A stretch of 54,663 nucleotides of DNA from positions 1 to 54,663 of the forward strand of contig SVED01000006.1 in the NCBI GenBank assembly GCA_015057515.1, in the 5' to 3' direction. Positions 8,924-18,252 of the stretch are shown here, piece by piece; the first letter of the stretch is position 1, and every line of letters begins with the position of its first letter. The DNA is from Lachnospiraceae bacterium (GTDB taxonomy: Bacteria; Bacillota; Clostridia; Lachnospirales; Lachnospiraceae). Under the pieces are notes generated by a model. The model was not told the origin of the DNA and did no database searches. It saw only the letters and a program-made list of their open reading frames with translations. The position numbers were made by a program, and so were the translations under genes.

Positions 8924-9290
8924 TTATTTCCCTCCCCTTTTGCTTATCCATACTAATAATTATATGCTGTGTTACCCTTCCCGTCACGCCCATAACTAGG
9001 ATGGTCCCTAAGATACATACTAACAACACAGGCAAAATTATATCTGACAACACACCAAAATAGTCCATAAGCCCCACTGTAGAAGGTATAAAAAGGACCG
9101 GCATTATATCAAGCAAAAAACCACTTGTATCTTTTACCTGACTAACCTTCAATACACCCGTAAAAAGGGCAAGTAACATCAACACCAATCCATAGATACT
9201 TCCAGGCACAGAAAAAGGAAGGAGTTCCCTCAAGAGCTCCCCCATAAATGATATCACTATAATTATTCCAAATTGTTTAAGATATTTCAT
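8916..9290 (-). CDS. lrgA: LrgA/CidA-family holin-like protein
   Basis: The 124-residue protein has four membrane segments and LrgA family motifs (ISFMGELLRELLPFSVPGS, SGFLLDIMPVLFIPSTVG). I chose ATG 9290, which has GAGGAG seven bases upstream; the longer open frame to 9332 lacks a ribosome site. A TATAAT box (9322-9327, minus strand) lies upstream but without a good -35, so transcription may come partly by read-through from the tRNA-Ser gene. The protein pairs with LrgB encoded by the overlapping next gene. Confidence 0.93.
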   Translation of the reverse strand: MKYLKQFGIIIVISFMGELLRELLPFSVPGSIYGLVLMLLALFTGVLKVSQVKDTSGFLLDIMPVLFIPSTVGLMDYFGVLSDIILPVLLVCILGTILVMGVTGRVTQHIIISMDKQKGREINE

Positions 9291-9359
9291 ATATTTGCTC
9301 CTCAAAACATCTGTAACAAGTATTATACCCAAAAAAATAATTATAAATCATATTATAAA

Positions 9360-9447
9360 CGGAGACGGCGGGATTCGAACCCGCGTGCCGATTTCTCGGC
9401 TAACTGATTTCGAGTCAGCCCCGTTATGACCACTTCGATACGTCTCC
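9360..9447 (-). tRNA. tRNA-Ser (anticodon CGA)
   Basis: The minus strand folds as a class II tRNA: acceptor stem GGAGACG/CGTCTCC (9441-9447 with 9361-9367), T arm GCGGGTTCGAATCCCGC, a long variable arm as in serine tRNAs, and anticodon loop CTCGAAA. The anticodon CGA is at 9410-9412 and reads UCG codons. The discriminator base is G (9360), as expected for serine. CCA is not encoded, so the 3' end depends on the CCA-adding enzyme, which is encoded at 13775-15190. Confidence 0.97.
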
Positions 9448-9457
9448 ATATAAATTT

Positions 9458-9463
9458 ATTCTA
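9458..9463 (-). promoter_or_regulatory. Extended -10 promoter element of tRNA-Ser
   Basis: On the minus strand TGCTAGAAT gives a TGn extended -10 with TAGAAT at 9458-9463, ten bases before the mature tRNA 5' end. The -35 region is poor, which is acceptable for an extended -10 promoter. Confidence 0.55.
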
Positions 9464-9490
9464 GCACATCCCCTAAAAAACGAAAAGAGA

Positions 9491-9535
9491 AATGGCAACC
9501 TTAATGAAAATACACCGGTTGCCATTTTCTTTTTT
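9491..9535. terminator. Bidirectional intrinsic terminator between phosphoglucomutase and tRNA-Ser
   Basis: AATGGCAACC (9491-9500) pairs perfectly with GGTTGCCATT (9517-9526). A T-rich tract follows on both strands (TTCTTTTTT on plus; TCTCTTTTCGTTTTTT on minus). On the minus strand it ends the phosphoglucomutase transcript just 11 bases after its stop codon. Confidence 0.85.
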
Positions 9536-9537
9536 AA

Positions 9538-11265
9538 CTATAACATATATTCAATCATCTTAAGAACTGCATCACCAAAGTCTTTTGAAAGTTCTTTTGC
9601 ATTGTCAATACTTGTACCCACAACACCATAATAGAACTTAATCTTTGGCTCTGTTCCAGACGGACGTACACACAGCCATGCATCACCTTCAAGATCATAG
9701 TAAACTACATTAGATTTTGGAAGACCTGTAGGTAAAACTGCCTTTGTAAGCATGTTTGTAGATGTGTCATTGTCATAATTACGAGCCCAAAGCACCTTAC
9801 GACCAGCAATCTCCTTAGGAGTATTGTTTTTGAGCTGATTCATAATACTCTGAATCTTCTCTAGTCCATCAATACCCTTTAGCGTAAGTGTCTTTATATC
9901 ATCAATATGATATCCATAATTATCATAAAGCTGAATCATGGCATCCCACAAAGTCATATCTAAGGACTTGTAATAAGCTGCAGCCTCACAAAGAGCCATT
10001 GTTGCCACAATAGCATCCTTATCTCTGGCATGAGTACCAATAAGACATCCATAGCTTTCTTCAAAACCAAAGAGATATTTACCCTCTCCCTTAGTCTCAA
10101 AACCAAGAATCTGCTGTCCGATAAACTTGAAGCCTGTAAGCACTTCAATAAGCTTTACACCATAATGCTTAGCAATTGAATCTGCCAAGTTGGTAGTTAC
10201 TATTGTCTTAATAAGAGCTCCATCCTCTGGGAGACCCTTTGTAGCCTTTATCTGACCAATCTCATAATCTGCAAGCAAGCTACCTGACATATTTCCTGTG
10301 AGGCAATGATACTCACCAGCCTTATCCTTTACGTACACACCAAGGCGGTCTGCATCAGGGTCTGTGGCTAGGACAAGATCAGCGTCTCTTTCCTTTGCAA
10401 GCTTCAAAGCAAGTTCAAAGGCTTCTTCCGCCTCTGGATTTGGATAGCTAACGGTTGGAAAATCTCCATCTGGCATCTCCTGCTCTGGTACTACGTATAC
10501 ATTTTCAAATCCTAACTCTCTCAAAATCCTTCTTGCAGGCACATTGCCTGTTCCGTGTAAAGGAGTGTATACTATCTTTAATTCTTTACCATATTTATCT
10601 ATGCATTCCTGATGAATAACAAGCTTTTTGAGCTCAGCCATATACGCGTCATCAAGCTCCTTGCCAATAGCCTCATATAAGCCCTCGTGAATAGCCTCCT
10701 GCTTAGGCATAGTCTTGGCATCCTGAACAGTAATAGACTTAACCTCTTTCATGATTCCTGCATCATGAGGTGGAGTAATCTGTGCACCATCCTCCCAGTA
10801 TACCTTATAGCCATTATATTCAGGTGGATTGTGGCTTGCTGTAATATTTATACCTGCAACACATTCCAAATATCTAACAGCAAAAGAAAGCTCTGGTGTT
10901 GGTCTAAGTGACTCAAAAACATAAGCTTTAATTCCGTTGGCCGCAAGACAAAGTGCTGCCACATCCGCAAACTCAGGTGAACATCTACGTGAATCATAAG
11001 CAATTACAACACCACGTGACTGCTTTTTACGATGGATTATATAATTTGCGAGACCCTGTGTAGCCTTTGCTACAACATAATCATTCATACGATTTATACC
11101 GGCACCGATAATACCTCTAAGTCCAGCAGTACCAAACTCTAAGTCTGCGTAAAAACGCTCCTTTATTTCCTTATCATCATCTTTAATTGCCAGTAATTCC
11201 TGTCTAGTCTCCTCGCTGAAAAATGGATTAGTGACCCATTCTTCGTATATCTTCATATAGTCCAT
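9538..11265 (-). CDS. Phospho-sugar mutase (phosphoglucomutase/phosphomannomutase)
   Basis: The 575-residue alpha-D-phosphohexomutase interconverts sugar 6-phosphates and 1-phosphates. The order of motifs is complete: the catalytic serine loop GINITASHNPPEYNGYKVY, the metal loop ATDPDADRLGV, the sugar-binding loop GFEESYGCLIG, and the C-terminal phosphate loop RPSGTEPKIKFY. The length of about 575 fits the Gram-positive PgcA-type phosphoglucomutase, which supplies glucose-1-phosphate for UDP-glucose and polysaccharide synthesis. ATG 11265 has a strong AGGAGG ribosome site; the open frame beyond it overlaps the upstream gene. It lies 13 bases downstream of the PEGA lipoprotein gene and is probably co-transcribed with it. 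Confidence 0.93.
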   Translation of the reverse strand: MDYMKIYEEWVTNPFFSEETRQELLAIKDDDKEIKERFYADLEFGTAGLRGIIGAGINRMNDYVVAKATQGLANYIIHRKKQSRGVVIAYDSRRCSPEFADVAALCLAANGIKAYVFESLRPTPELSFAVRYLECVAGINITASHNPPEYNGYKVYWEDGAQITPPHDAGIMKEVKSITVQDAKTMPKQEAIHEGLYEAIGKELDDAYMAELKKLVIHQECIDKYGKELKIVYTPLHGTGNVPARRILRELGFENVYVVPEQEMPDGDFPTVSYPNPEAEEAFELALKLAKERDADLVLATDPDADRLGVYVKDKAGEYHCLTGNMSGSLLADYEIGQIKATKGLPEDGALIKTIVTTNLADSIAKHYGVKLIEVLTGFKFIGQQILGFETKGEGKYLFGFEESYGCLIGTHARDKDAIVATMALCEAAAYYKSLDMTLWDAMIQLYDNYGYHIDDIKTLTLKGIDGLEKIQSIMNQLKNNTPKEIAGRKVLWARNYDNDTSTNMLTKAVLPTGLPKSNVVYYDLEGDAWLCVRPSGTEPKIKFYYGVVGTSIDNAKELSKDFGDAVLKMIEYML

Positions 11266-11278
11266 GATGTTCCTCCTT

Positions 11279-12649
11279 CTATTCAATAGTGTCAAGAATA
11301 TAAGTAAGCGGATCAAAGCTATACTCATCATCCTTGCCATTATTAGACGCATATATTGTGTAACTTTTTATAATATAACCTGATTGATATAGTGTAATGG
11401 TATGTGAACCCACTTTCTTAGGGAAGGTTACCGGTGCAATACCAATATATTCACCGTCCACATATACACTCACACCTACAGGTTCATTTACTGTGATTGT
11501 ATTATCTGTTGAGGTTGTATCCTCTGTTGTATCTGTACTCTCTGAGGAATCACTCTGAGTTGTGTTTTCCTCTGTGGAAGAATCGCTACCTTCTGTCTCT
11601 GTATTCTCCGAAGAAGTTTCTGTGGAATCCTCCGTTGTTTTCTCGTCATCCTCTTCTTCCTCGTCATCTTCCTCTAAAGACTTTAATTCTATCTCAAAAT
11701 CATTTACCGGCTCATCTATTTTGAAACTACCCCTAAAATTTCTATATCCATCTGCTTCTATTTTGAGATTGTAGCTTCCATATATGTTGGTATAGGTACT
11801 TCCATATAATCGCTCACCGTTAATGTATATACGGGCATCTGACGGAGTAATTTCAAAGGTTGCCGTTCCCGTTGGTATTGCAAGATTTGCCATATCAACA
11901 CGGGTTTCCTTTCCTTTTATGACATTTATCTCCTTTGTTTGACTATATCCATTGCGATTTATACGGAGTGTATAGGAACCCTCTCTAACTGTGAGAAGCA
12001 TATCTTTTGTAACAGGAACTATAACGTCGTAACCCACCTCTACCATTCCGCCAACATATGTATCGTGGTTCTCCAGTCTGACATAACCATGTCCCAGTTC
12101 CACAACTACTGAAACCAGCTTATCCCTATAAATATGAAGAGTTATCTGATCCTCGGTGGATATTTCCATAATATCTATAGGCTCGCCCTGATCATATGCC
12201 ACAACGTAAGATGCCATATTGCGAGTAGTTCCACCATAGCGAGCTTTTTGGTTTTCAGGATCAGGAACGAATTTGTTAACACCCTTAATAACTGTTGTTG
12301 AATCGTTTATACCAATGCTTACCAGTTTCATTGTGTCAGAATAATACACAACATCAACAACGCTACCGTTATACACCTCGTTAATACTAATAGTATCTCC
12401 GTAAGTATTCTGTACTGCAACGCCACCGTGATATCCTAACTCAAATTCTACCCCTGTAAGGCAGTCAATAAAGCTAAATATATTTTCTTCGAAATTCATA
12501 TCAGTTATAACTACAGTAGCGGATGCTTCCGGATGCACTACCACAACATCCTCTGTGTTCTCATACACCTTTACATCACCACCATATTTGCACCCTGAAA
12601 GGGCCAGCAATAAAATAACTGATAGCAGTAAAAATAGATTTTTTCGCAT
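11279..12649 (-). CDS. PEGA-domain surface lipoprotein
   Basis: The 456-residue protein has a signal peptide with lipobox LALSGC (Cys near residue 20), so it should be anchored on the outer membrane face. Two PEGA-like beta modules are visible: one at about 265-320 (ITPSDARIYINGERLYGST) and one at the C-terminus (EPVGVSVYVDGEYIGIAPVT). Between them is a linker of roughly 70 residues made almost only of Glu, Asp, Ser and Thr. PEGA modules are thought to bind or contact cell-wall carbohydrate. ATG 12649 follows an AAGGTGG ribosome site. The protein's exact role is unknown; its neighbour makes glucose-1-phosphate for envelope polymers. Confidence 0.8.
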   Translation of the reverse strand: MRKNLFLLLSVILLLALSGCKYGGDVKVYENTEDVVVVHPEASATVVITDMNFEENIFSFIDCLTGVEFELGYHGGVAVQNTYGDTISINEVYNGSVVDVVYYSDTMKLVSIGINDSTTVIKGVNKFVPDPENQKARYGGTTRNMASYVVAYDQGEPIDIMEISTEDQITLHIYRDKLVSVVVELGHGYVRLENHDTYVGGMVEVGYDVIVPVTKDMLLTVREGSYTLRINRNGYSQTKEINVIKGKETRVDMANLAIPTGTATFEITPSDARIYINGERLYGSTYTNIYGSYNLKIEADGYRNFRGSFKIDEPVNDFEIELKSLEEDDEEEEDDEKTTEDSTETSSENTETEGSDSSTEENTTQSDSSESTDTTEDTTSTDNTITVNEPVGVSVYVDGEYIGIAPVTFPKKVGSHTITLYQSGYIIKSYTIYASNNGKDDEYSFDPLTYILDTIE

Positions 12650-12670
12650 AGTACCCACCTTAACCATTGT

Positions 12671-12699
12671 ATTATACAGGATAATTGGTGAAATGTGAA
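12671..12699 (-). promoter_or_regulatory. SigA-type promoter of the PEGA lipoprotein-phosphoglucomutase pair
   Basis: On the minus strand TTCACA (12694-12699) and TATAAT (12671-12676) are separated by 17 bases. The start site would be near 12664, giving a leader of about 15 bases before the ATG at 12649. It separates the pair from the upstream CotS-like gene. Confidence 0.75.
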
Positions 12700-12704
12700 G
12701 TAAT

Positions 12705-13712
12705 TTATGATGTTTTTAATTTACTTTTATATTTATATAGTTCTTTTAAAATATTTTCCTTGTCCTGCTCATCTTCCATAAGTTTGGTAAGCTTTTCTAT
12801 CATCTTAGGTGAAATCCAGTTTTTAGTGGAATTTATGTATTGATTACTTATCTTATAAAATTTTTCAGGATAGGAGTACAATATATAAATGTATTCAACA
12901 TCCTCCTGACTAAGAGGACATATACAATGATACCTATCTAATATTTCCTCCATAAATTGGGAACTGTATTTATTTTTTTCCACAGCTTTTCTCATAAAAT
13001 GATATAAATCTGTGAGCTGATTTCCAACATAAAATTTGTCAAAGCTTATAGTTCCCACATTTATTTCATTTTCCTCATCTCTATTTATCAGCACACTGTG
13101 ATGATTATAAGTTCCATGGCAATATCCAATATGGCTACTCATATCCATAGTGAAAAATGGAGTGCCTTTTTCCTGACATACCAATGCCTTATCATAAAAA
13201 TAATCAAAGGCCTTTATATATAAGTCCTCAAATTCTTTTCTTGATTTTTGCTTACCTACAAAATTTCTTATTCTTTTTAACTCTCTGTTACGTCTGCGAA
13301 AATCGCCATTTGCCCGAATATGCACGTCACTTTCTGTACTGGAAAATGTCTCTTTACAAGCTAAATGCAATCTGGCAAGATTGTCCACTGCTATACCTAT
13401 TTCCTCCTGCTTAGTTATGTTACACTCTTTCCCATAAAAATACTGACGCAACACATAGGGATTGCCATACCTATCAGTAGTCACAAGCTCATCATCCTTG
13501 TTTTTTATGCATCGATCTATGGTATCGAATCCTTTTTCACATAGCTTCTCTTTAAATATGTACTCTGCATTCAATCTGCTCTCATTAACATCTAAGGATT
13601 TTAGTTGATACAGTCCCTTATCAGTCTTAAGCAATATTGCGCCTCTTCCCCTTGTAGTCTGATATATTTCCATATCATATGCATCAAAAACTTCTGACAT
13701 CTTATCAGACAA
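12705..13712 (-). CDS. CotS-family protein-kinase-like/aminoglycoside phosphotransferase fold protein
   Basis: The 335-residue protein has the layout of CotS-type kinases: an N-terminal ATP-binding lobe (RGRGAILLKTDKGLYQLKS), a GKECNI hinge region, and a C-terminal lobe with the catalytic-loop relative YCHGTYNHHSVLINR followed by TISFDKFYVGNQLTDLYHFMR, which resembles the DFG-like 'iDFd...D' segment. CotS is a spore-coat-associated kinase in Bacillus; relatives occur in many clostridia. The usual HGD of the catalytic loop reads HGT here and DFD reads SFDK, so activity may be altered. The likely start is TTG 13712, six bases after GGAGGGG; the first ATG (13700) lies too far from it. The ribosome site is inside a hairpin. 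Confidence 0.7.
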   Translation of the reverse strand: MSDKMSEVFDAYDMEIYQTTRGRGAILLKTDKGLYQLKSLDVNESRLNAEYIFKEKLCEKGFDTIDRCIKNKDDELVTTDRYGNPYVLRQYFYGKECNITKQEEIGIAVDNLARLHLACKETFSSTESDVHIRANGDFRRRNRELKRIRNFVGKQKSRKEFEDLYIKAFDYFYDKALVCQEKGTPFFTMDMSSHIGYCHGTYNHHSVLINRDEENEINVGTISFDKFYVGNQLTDLYHFMRKAVEKNKYSSQFMEEILDRYHCICPLSQEDVEYIYILYSYPEKFYKISNQYINSTKNWISPKMIEKLTKLMEDEQDKENILKELYKYKSKLKTS

Positions 13713-13715
13713 TAA

Positions 13716-13763
13716 AATCCCCTCCGAACATCAATCTTGTAAATTCTATGTCCGAAGGGGATT
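13716..13763 (-). terminator. Hairpin after the CCA-adding gene that also encloses the next gene's ribosome site
   Basis: On the minus strand AATCCCCTTCGGACAT (13748-13763) pairs over 16 positions, with two G-U pairs, with ATGTTCGGAGGGGATT (13716-13731). It begins 11 bases after the CCA-adding enzyme stop. The 3' side is followed only by TTATTG, a poor U-tract. The GGAGGGG ribosome site of the CotS-like gene lies in the 3' arm. It may be a weak terminator, a translation-control hairpin, or both. Confidence 0.6.
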
Positions 13764-13774
13764 ATTTATGCATG

Positions 13775-15190
13775 TTATTTTAATCTTGATTTTACTATAT
13801 CAATTAGGATTTCTTTTTGGTTAAGATCTGGGGTTTCAAGCACCCTGTCCAGTAGAAATTGCAGCATCTTACCCATTTCCTTTCCCGGTGACATACCAAG
13901 CTCAATCAAATCTTTACCACCTATGGCGAGATCATTTATGTTGATACACTGGTTCTCGTCTATAACTGTTTTATAAAGATTTTTCATTACCTCTATAGCG
14001 TCAATCTTTTCTTTTAGATTGTAATCGCTTTGTCCTGCCACATCTGCCTGCCTTATTGTAGTATAATCCATAAAATTATCTACCCCAAGCTTCTGAAGGA
14101 ATTTTCTAAATGCCTTACCCTGATTCATATTTGTAAGAAAGTAATCATGATACAATACCAAATTACAGGTTCTAGACACAGTATTGTTGTCCAGTTTCAA
14201 CCTTCTTAAGATGGCTCGTGCCATTTTTTCTCCCTTCTCAGGATGTCCGTAAAAATGATCCACGCCATCACTATCAGTTGTTTTACATCTAGGCTTAGCA
14301 ACATCATGTAGTAAAGCACTATAGCGAAGCACCATATCAGCAGGTACATTTTCCATTACCTTCAAGGTATGTTCGCCTACTGTAAAAAGGTGATTTGGGT
14401 TATGTTGATCAGTCTGCATCATATCATCAAACTCAGGAAGAATAATAGCCGTAAGTCCTAACTCATATGCTTCTTTTAACATATGGGGATGGTCAGAAGT
14501 GATAAGCTTTGTGAGCTCTACCTGTATTCGCTCCGCACTGATATCCGATAAAAATTTTGCCTGAGCCTTCATGGCCAATCTGGTTTCTTCATCTATAGCA
14601 AACCCGAGCTGTGCTGCAAACCTCACTGCTCGAAGTATCCTAAGAGCATCCTCGTTAAATCTGTCCTCAGCCTTACCTACGCATCTTATAATTCCATTTT
14701 TTAGATCCGTTATACCACCAAATACATCTACCACACCTTCATCGTGGTTATAGGCCATTGCGTTGATGGTAAAGTCTCTTCTTTTTAAATCTTCCTCTAA
14801 GGACGCTGTAAACGTGACTTCTGTAGGTCTTCTATGATCCTCGTATTTTCCATCTACCCTATAGGTTGTAACCTCGAAAGCATATGGTTGTTCAACATCT
14901 TTTAAACCCAAGTGATTATCGGTATTTGTTAATTCCGCCAGTCTATCCTGTAATATGTGTTTTTCAACCAGCACTGTAACAGTACCATGCTGTATACCCG
15001 TATCCACAGTTCTCCTGAATATGTCCTTAACCTCATAAGGAGTAGCGGATGTAGTAATATCCCAGTCATTAGGTTGTTTTCCTAGTATACTATCTCGCAC
15101 GCATCCACCTACTATATAAGCTTCAAAGCCTGCTTTATTCAATTTTTCAATAATATACTCTGCCCCTACCGGCATTACGATATTACCCAT
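13775..15190 (-). CDS. CCA tRNA nucleotidyltransferase with HD domain
   Basis: The 471-residue enzyme adds or repairs the 3' CCA of tRNAs, which matters here because the local tRNA-Ser lacks an encoded CCA. The class II head shows GGCVRDSILG near residue 28, metal ligands in PNDWDITTSATP, RRDFTINAMAY, and the DNEDALRxxR-type RFNEDALRILRAVRF. An HD domain follows (LLHDVAKPRCKT and HPEKGEKMARA), common in bacterial CCA-adding or A-adding enzymes. The start has AAGGGGG upstream. It lies 32 bases after proS and is probably co-transcribed with it. Confidence 0.93.
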   Translation of the reverse strand: MGNIVMPVGAEYIIEKLNKAGFEAYIVGGCVRDSILGKQPNDWDITTSATPYEVKDIFRRTVDTGIQHGTVTVLVEKHILQDRLAELTNTDNHLGLKDVEQPYAFEVTTYRVDGKYEDHRRPTEVTFTASLEEDLKRRDFTINAMAYNHDEGVVDVFGGITDLKNGIIRCVGKAEDRFNEDALRILRAVRFAAQLGFAIDEETRLAMKAQAKFLSDISAERIQVELTKLITSDHPHMLKEAYELGLTAIILPEFDDMMQTDQHNPNHLFTVGEHTLKVMENVPADMVLRYSALLHDVAKPRCKTTDSDGVDHFYGHPEKGEKMARAILRRLKLDNNTVSRTCNLVLYHDYFLTNMNQGKAFRKFLQKLGVDNFMDYTTIRQADVAGQSDYNLKEKIDAIEVMKNLYKTVIDENQCININDLAIGGKDLIELGMSPGKEMGKMLQFLLDRVLETPDLNQKEILIDIVKSRLK

Positions 15191-15222
15191 ATAAACAACC
15201 CCCTTTCAAGGGTGCCCTGGTC

Positions 15223-16659
15223 CTAATAGGCCTTTCCGAAGTATACCATTTTCTTAGCTGGTTTTCCACAGTGTACACATACATCTGAGAGAGTCTCCTG
15301 CTCAAATGGCATACATCTTGTTGTAGCACCAGTTTCTTCCTTGATGGCAATCTCACATTCCTGATTACCACACCACATACCCTTGATGAAACCTTGCTTC
15401 TTTTCTAAGATATCAGTGAATTCATCCCAGCTAGTAGCTACGTGAGTGTTCTCCTCGCGGTGAGCAAGAGCTCTGTTGAACATATCCTGCTGCATCTTTT
15501 CTAAGATTTCACCAATCTTAGTATCAAGCTCTGCAAATGGAACTACATACTTTTCTCTTGTATCTCTTCTAACTACTACAGCCTGTCCTGCTTCTATATC
15601 CTTAGGTCCTACCTCAACTCTAAGAGGAATACCCTTAATCTCCTGCTCTGCAAACTTAAAGCCTGGGTTCTTGTCAGAGTCATCAACCTTTACTCTGTAG
15701 TTAGTCGAAAGCATTTCCTTAAGCTCATCCGCTTTCTCAAGAACGCCCTCTTTTTTCTGCATAATTGGAACTATCATAACCTGAGTTGGAGCTACTCTTG
15801 GTGGCAATACAAGTCCTGAATCGTCACCGTGAACCATAATAACTGCACCGATAAGTCGGGTTGTCATTCCCCAGGATGTCTGGTGAACATACTGGAGCTT
15901 GTTCTCCTTGTCAGTGTACTGAATACCAAACGCCTTGGCAAAGCCATCACCAAAGTTGTGTGATGTACCTGACTGAAGTGCCTTACCGTCATGCATAAGT
16001 GCCTCTATAGTGTAAGTTGCCTCTGCGCCGGCAAACTTTTCTTTATCTGTCTTGCGCCCCTTTACTACTGGCATAGCAAGCACCTGCTCGCAAAAATCTG
16101 CATACACATTAAGCATCTGAACTGTTCTTGCCTCAGCATCCTCTGCTGTAGCGTGAGCAGTGTGTCCCTCCTGCCATAAGAACTCTCTCGAACGAAGAAA
16201 TGGTCTTGTTTCTTTCTCCCATCTAACCACTGAACACCACTGGTTGTATACCTTTGGTAAATCTCTGTAAGACTGTATCTCCTTTGCATAGAAATCACAG
16301 AAAAGTGTTTCTGATGTAGGTCTTACGCACATTCTCTCCTGAAGCTGATTAAGTCCACCGTGGGTAACCCATGCAACCTCTGGTGCAAAACCTTCTACAT
16401 GGTCTTTTTCTTTCTGTAGTAAGCTCTCTGGAATAAACATTGGAAGATATACATTCTCCACTCCTGTCTCCTTGAATCTTGCATCAAGCTGACTCTGAAT
16501 AAGCTCCCAAATTGCATAACCTGCTGGTTTAAGTACCATACAGCCCTTTACACTTGTGTAATCTATAAGTCCTGCCTTTATTACTACATCTGTATACCAC
16601 TGGGCAAAATCTTCCTCCATGGAGGTTATCTGCTCTACTAATTTCTTGTCTTTAGCCAT
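15223..16659 (-). CDS. proS: Prolyl-tRNA synthetase, short archaeal/eukaryotic type
   Basis: The 478-residue class II synthetase charges tRNA-Pro. It lacks the bacterial editing insertion and carries the archaeal/eukaryotic-type C-terminal zinc-binding tail (CGNQEC ... CVHCGK ending in YFGKAY). Motif 2 ([24 protein letters not shown]) and motif 3 region (SYGMTTR-like [12 protein letters not shown]) are intact. ATG 16659 follows a GAGGG ribosome site; the open frame further upstream contains no support. No T-box leader was recognised in the 115 bases upstream. Absence of the editing domain means Ala-tRNA-Pro clearing would need a separate editing protein. Confidence 0.95.
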   Translation of the reverse strand: MAKDKKLVEQITSMEEDFAQWYTDVVIKAGLIDYTSVKGCMVLKPAGYAIWELIQSQLDARFKETGVENVYLPMFIPESLLQKEKDHVEGFAPEVAWVTHGGLNQLQERMCVRPTSETLFCDFYAKEIQSYRDLPKVYNQWCSVVRWEKETRPFLRSREFLWQEGHTAHATAEDAEARTVQMLNVYADFCEQVLAMPVVKGRKTDKEKFAGAEATYTIEALMHDGKALQSGTSHNFGDGFAKAFGIQYTDKENKLQYVHQTSWGMTTRLIGAVIMVHGDDSGLVLPPRVAPTQVMIVPIMQKKEGVLEKADELKEMLSTNYRVKVDDSDKNPGFKFAEQEIKGIPLRVEVGPKDIEAGQAVVVRRDTREKYVVPFAELDTKIGEILEKMQQDMFNRALAHREENTHVATSWDEFTDILEKKQGFIKGMWCGNQECEIAIKEETGATTRCMPFEQETLSDVCVHCGKPAKKMVYFGKAY

Positions 16660-16774
16660 TACTTTTCCCTCACTTTTATTTTTGATAATTATTGCTATAG
16701 TTTGCGTTATACGTATTCCCGCTTGAACAGTCATTATGTATTCGCACTATTATATATCACATATTTTTAGCTTG

Positions 16775-17476
16775 TTAGAACTCGTCTAATTCTATTACAT
16801 CAAAGGCCTTTCCCTCCGGTTCATGTTTAAACACCATATCCTCCCCTGTCACAGGATGAACAAGCTCTATTCTTGAGGAATATAAACCTATCTGTACATA
16901 GTTTTTCTTGTTTTTTGAGAATTTTGGATTGTACTTTGTATCTCCCCATATACCACAACCTCTGGCTGCCATCTGGGCACGTATCTGATGATGTCTTCCT
17001 GTAACAAGTTCTATTAATACGTAAGAAAGCACACCCTGATCTGTCTCAAACACATCTAAAACCTCGTAAGAAAGAACTGCTTTTTTTGCACCCTTTTCAC
17101 CTTTCTTAACTATCTTAGCAGTATTTGTTTTACTGTCTCTTGCCAAATAATCCACAAGCTCTCCAAAATCATTTGGTAGCTCCCCTGTAAGCACAGCCTG
17201 ATAATATTTTATAATATTACCTTCCTGCATATCGTCAGAAAGAGCAGCTGCCACCTCTGGGGTTTTTGCAAATATCATTACACCCCCTACGGGTCGGTCC
17301 AGCCTATGTATAACTGCCAGATACGGCTCCTCATCACTGTCAGAATTATCAAAAATATGCTCCTTCAGTAAGGTTATCATATCCTTATCATTGCTTTTAT
17401 CTCCCTGAGATGGTATGCCACTTGGCTTTACACAGGCAATCATATATTCATCTTCAAATAATATGTTTAGCTTCAT
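16775..17476 (-). CDS. RluA-family pseudouridine synthase
   Basis: The 233-residue enzyme isomerises uridine in RNA. It has the family catalytic motif HRLDRPVGGVMIFAKT near residue 56 (the Asp is the nucleophile) and the later VTGRHHQIRAQMAARG and GDTKYNP motifs. It lacks the N-terminal S4 domain found in RluC/RluD, so it is a short RluA-like form; target site unknown. A consensus promoter lies directly upstream. Confidence 0.92.
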   Translation of the reverse strand: MKLNILFEDEYMIACVKPSGIPSQGDKSNDKDMITLLKEHIFDNSDSDEEPYLAVIHRLDRPVGGVMIFAKTPEVAAALSDDMQEGNIIKYYQAVLTGELPNDFGELVDYLARDSKTNTAKIVKKGEKGAKKAVLSYEVLDVFETDQGVLSYVLIELVTGRHHQIRAQMAARGCGIWGDTKYNPKFSKNKKNYVQIGLYSSRIELVHPVTGEDMVFKHEPEGKAFDVIELDEF

Positions 17477-17565
17477 ATTCTACAATCCTTTTCCAGCATC
17501 TACAGGCTTTACTTTCAAATATCAAATAACTTATAAATTGCATAAGTTGCATTTCTATCTAGCCT

Positions 17566-17594
17566 ATTATACTTAAAAAAGAAATTATTTTCAA
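17566..17594 (-). promoter_or_regulatory. SigA-type promoter of the pseudouridine synthase gene
   Basis: On the minus strand TTGAAA (17589-17594) and TATAAT (17566-17571) are separated by 17 bases. The leader to the ATG at 17476 would be about 83 bases. Confidence 0.8.
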
Positions 17595-17615
17595 CATCAA
17601 CCTAATTTATGATTA

Positions 17616-18173
17616 CTACCTTTTCCCAAACCATCTTTTCCTTTGTTTAGTAGCCGCAACCTCATCTTTGGTCTGTTGAAGCTGTCTTAGACTCTCATCC
17701 AATTTTCTGAATCTAGCCTCTTCCTTCTCCTCCTTCTCACGCATAACCGTATCAAACTGTTTCATAACATCTTCGGTGATTTCAGCTTTAATCGTAGATG
17801 TTATAATATGCTTATTTTCGTTTAAAGCATTAGCCACCATTTTGCTCAACATATTTTGCATTTGAGCCACCTTAAAATCAACTATTTTCCCTTCCTCTTC
17901 TTTAGTTTCCTCCTCTTTAGTTAATATTTTCTCCTCAGAAGTGACATCTTGAGACTTCATTTTTTCCATTCCTTGTTTAATATCCTTTAAGGAAAATCCC
18001 TTGTCTTTTAATTCCATAACCTCTTTAAACAGCTTAATGTCTCTATCTGTATAATATCTATGTCCCATTGTATTTCTTTGAATTTTTAAACCTAATTCCT
18101 CTTCCCAATACCTAAGAACATGACTTTCTACTCCCAAAAGCTTAGTGGCTTCCTTTATCATGTATACTTCCAT
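17616..18173 (-). CDS. MerR-family regulator with C-terminal coiled coil
   Basis: The 185-residue protein starts with a MerR winged helix (MIKEATKLLGVESHVLRYWEEELGL ... GHRYYTDRDIKLFKEV) and ends in a long charged coiled coil (about residues 80-180) with a basic tail QRKRWFGKR instead of a small-molecule or metal-binding domain. No conserved metal-ligand cysteines are present. This layout resembles RacA-like or DUF3967 proteins, which bind DNA through the MerR head, more than classical metal sensors. A GGAGAGGG ribosome site supports ATG 18173. It is divergent from the DUF885 lipoprotein gene, with direct repeats between them. Confidence 0.85.
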   Translation of the reverse strand: MEVYMIKEATKLLGVESHVLRYWEEELGLKIQRNTMGHRYYTDRDIKLFKEVMELKDKGFSLKDIKQGMEKMKSQDVTSEEKILTKEEETKEEEGKIVDFKVAQMQNMLSKMVANALNENKHIITSTIKAEITEDVMKQFDTVMREKEEKEEARFRKLDESLRQLQQTKDEVAATKQRKRWFGKR

Positions 18174-18252
18174 AATTCCCTCTCCTTTTACATAAAAGTT
18201 TTCATCATCTCAACTTTAGCATACAATCTACATATTTAATTCCCTTTTCGTC

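Noticed and set aside
11560-11690. Low-complexity TCC/TCT-rich DNA that could be a repeat element
   Set aside because: It is the coding sequence of the acidic Ser/Thr/Glu linker in the PEGA lipoprotein.
16660-16774. Possible T-box leader before proS
   Set aside because: The leader is only about 115 bases; no specifier loop, T-box sequence or terminator was found.
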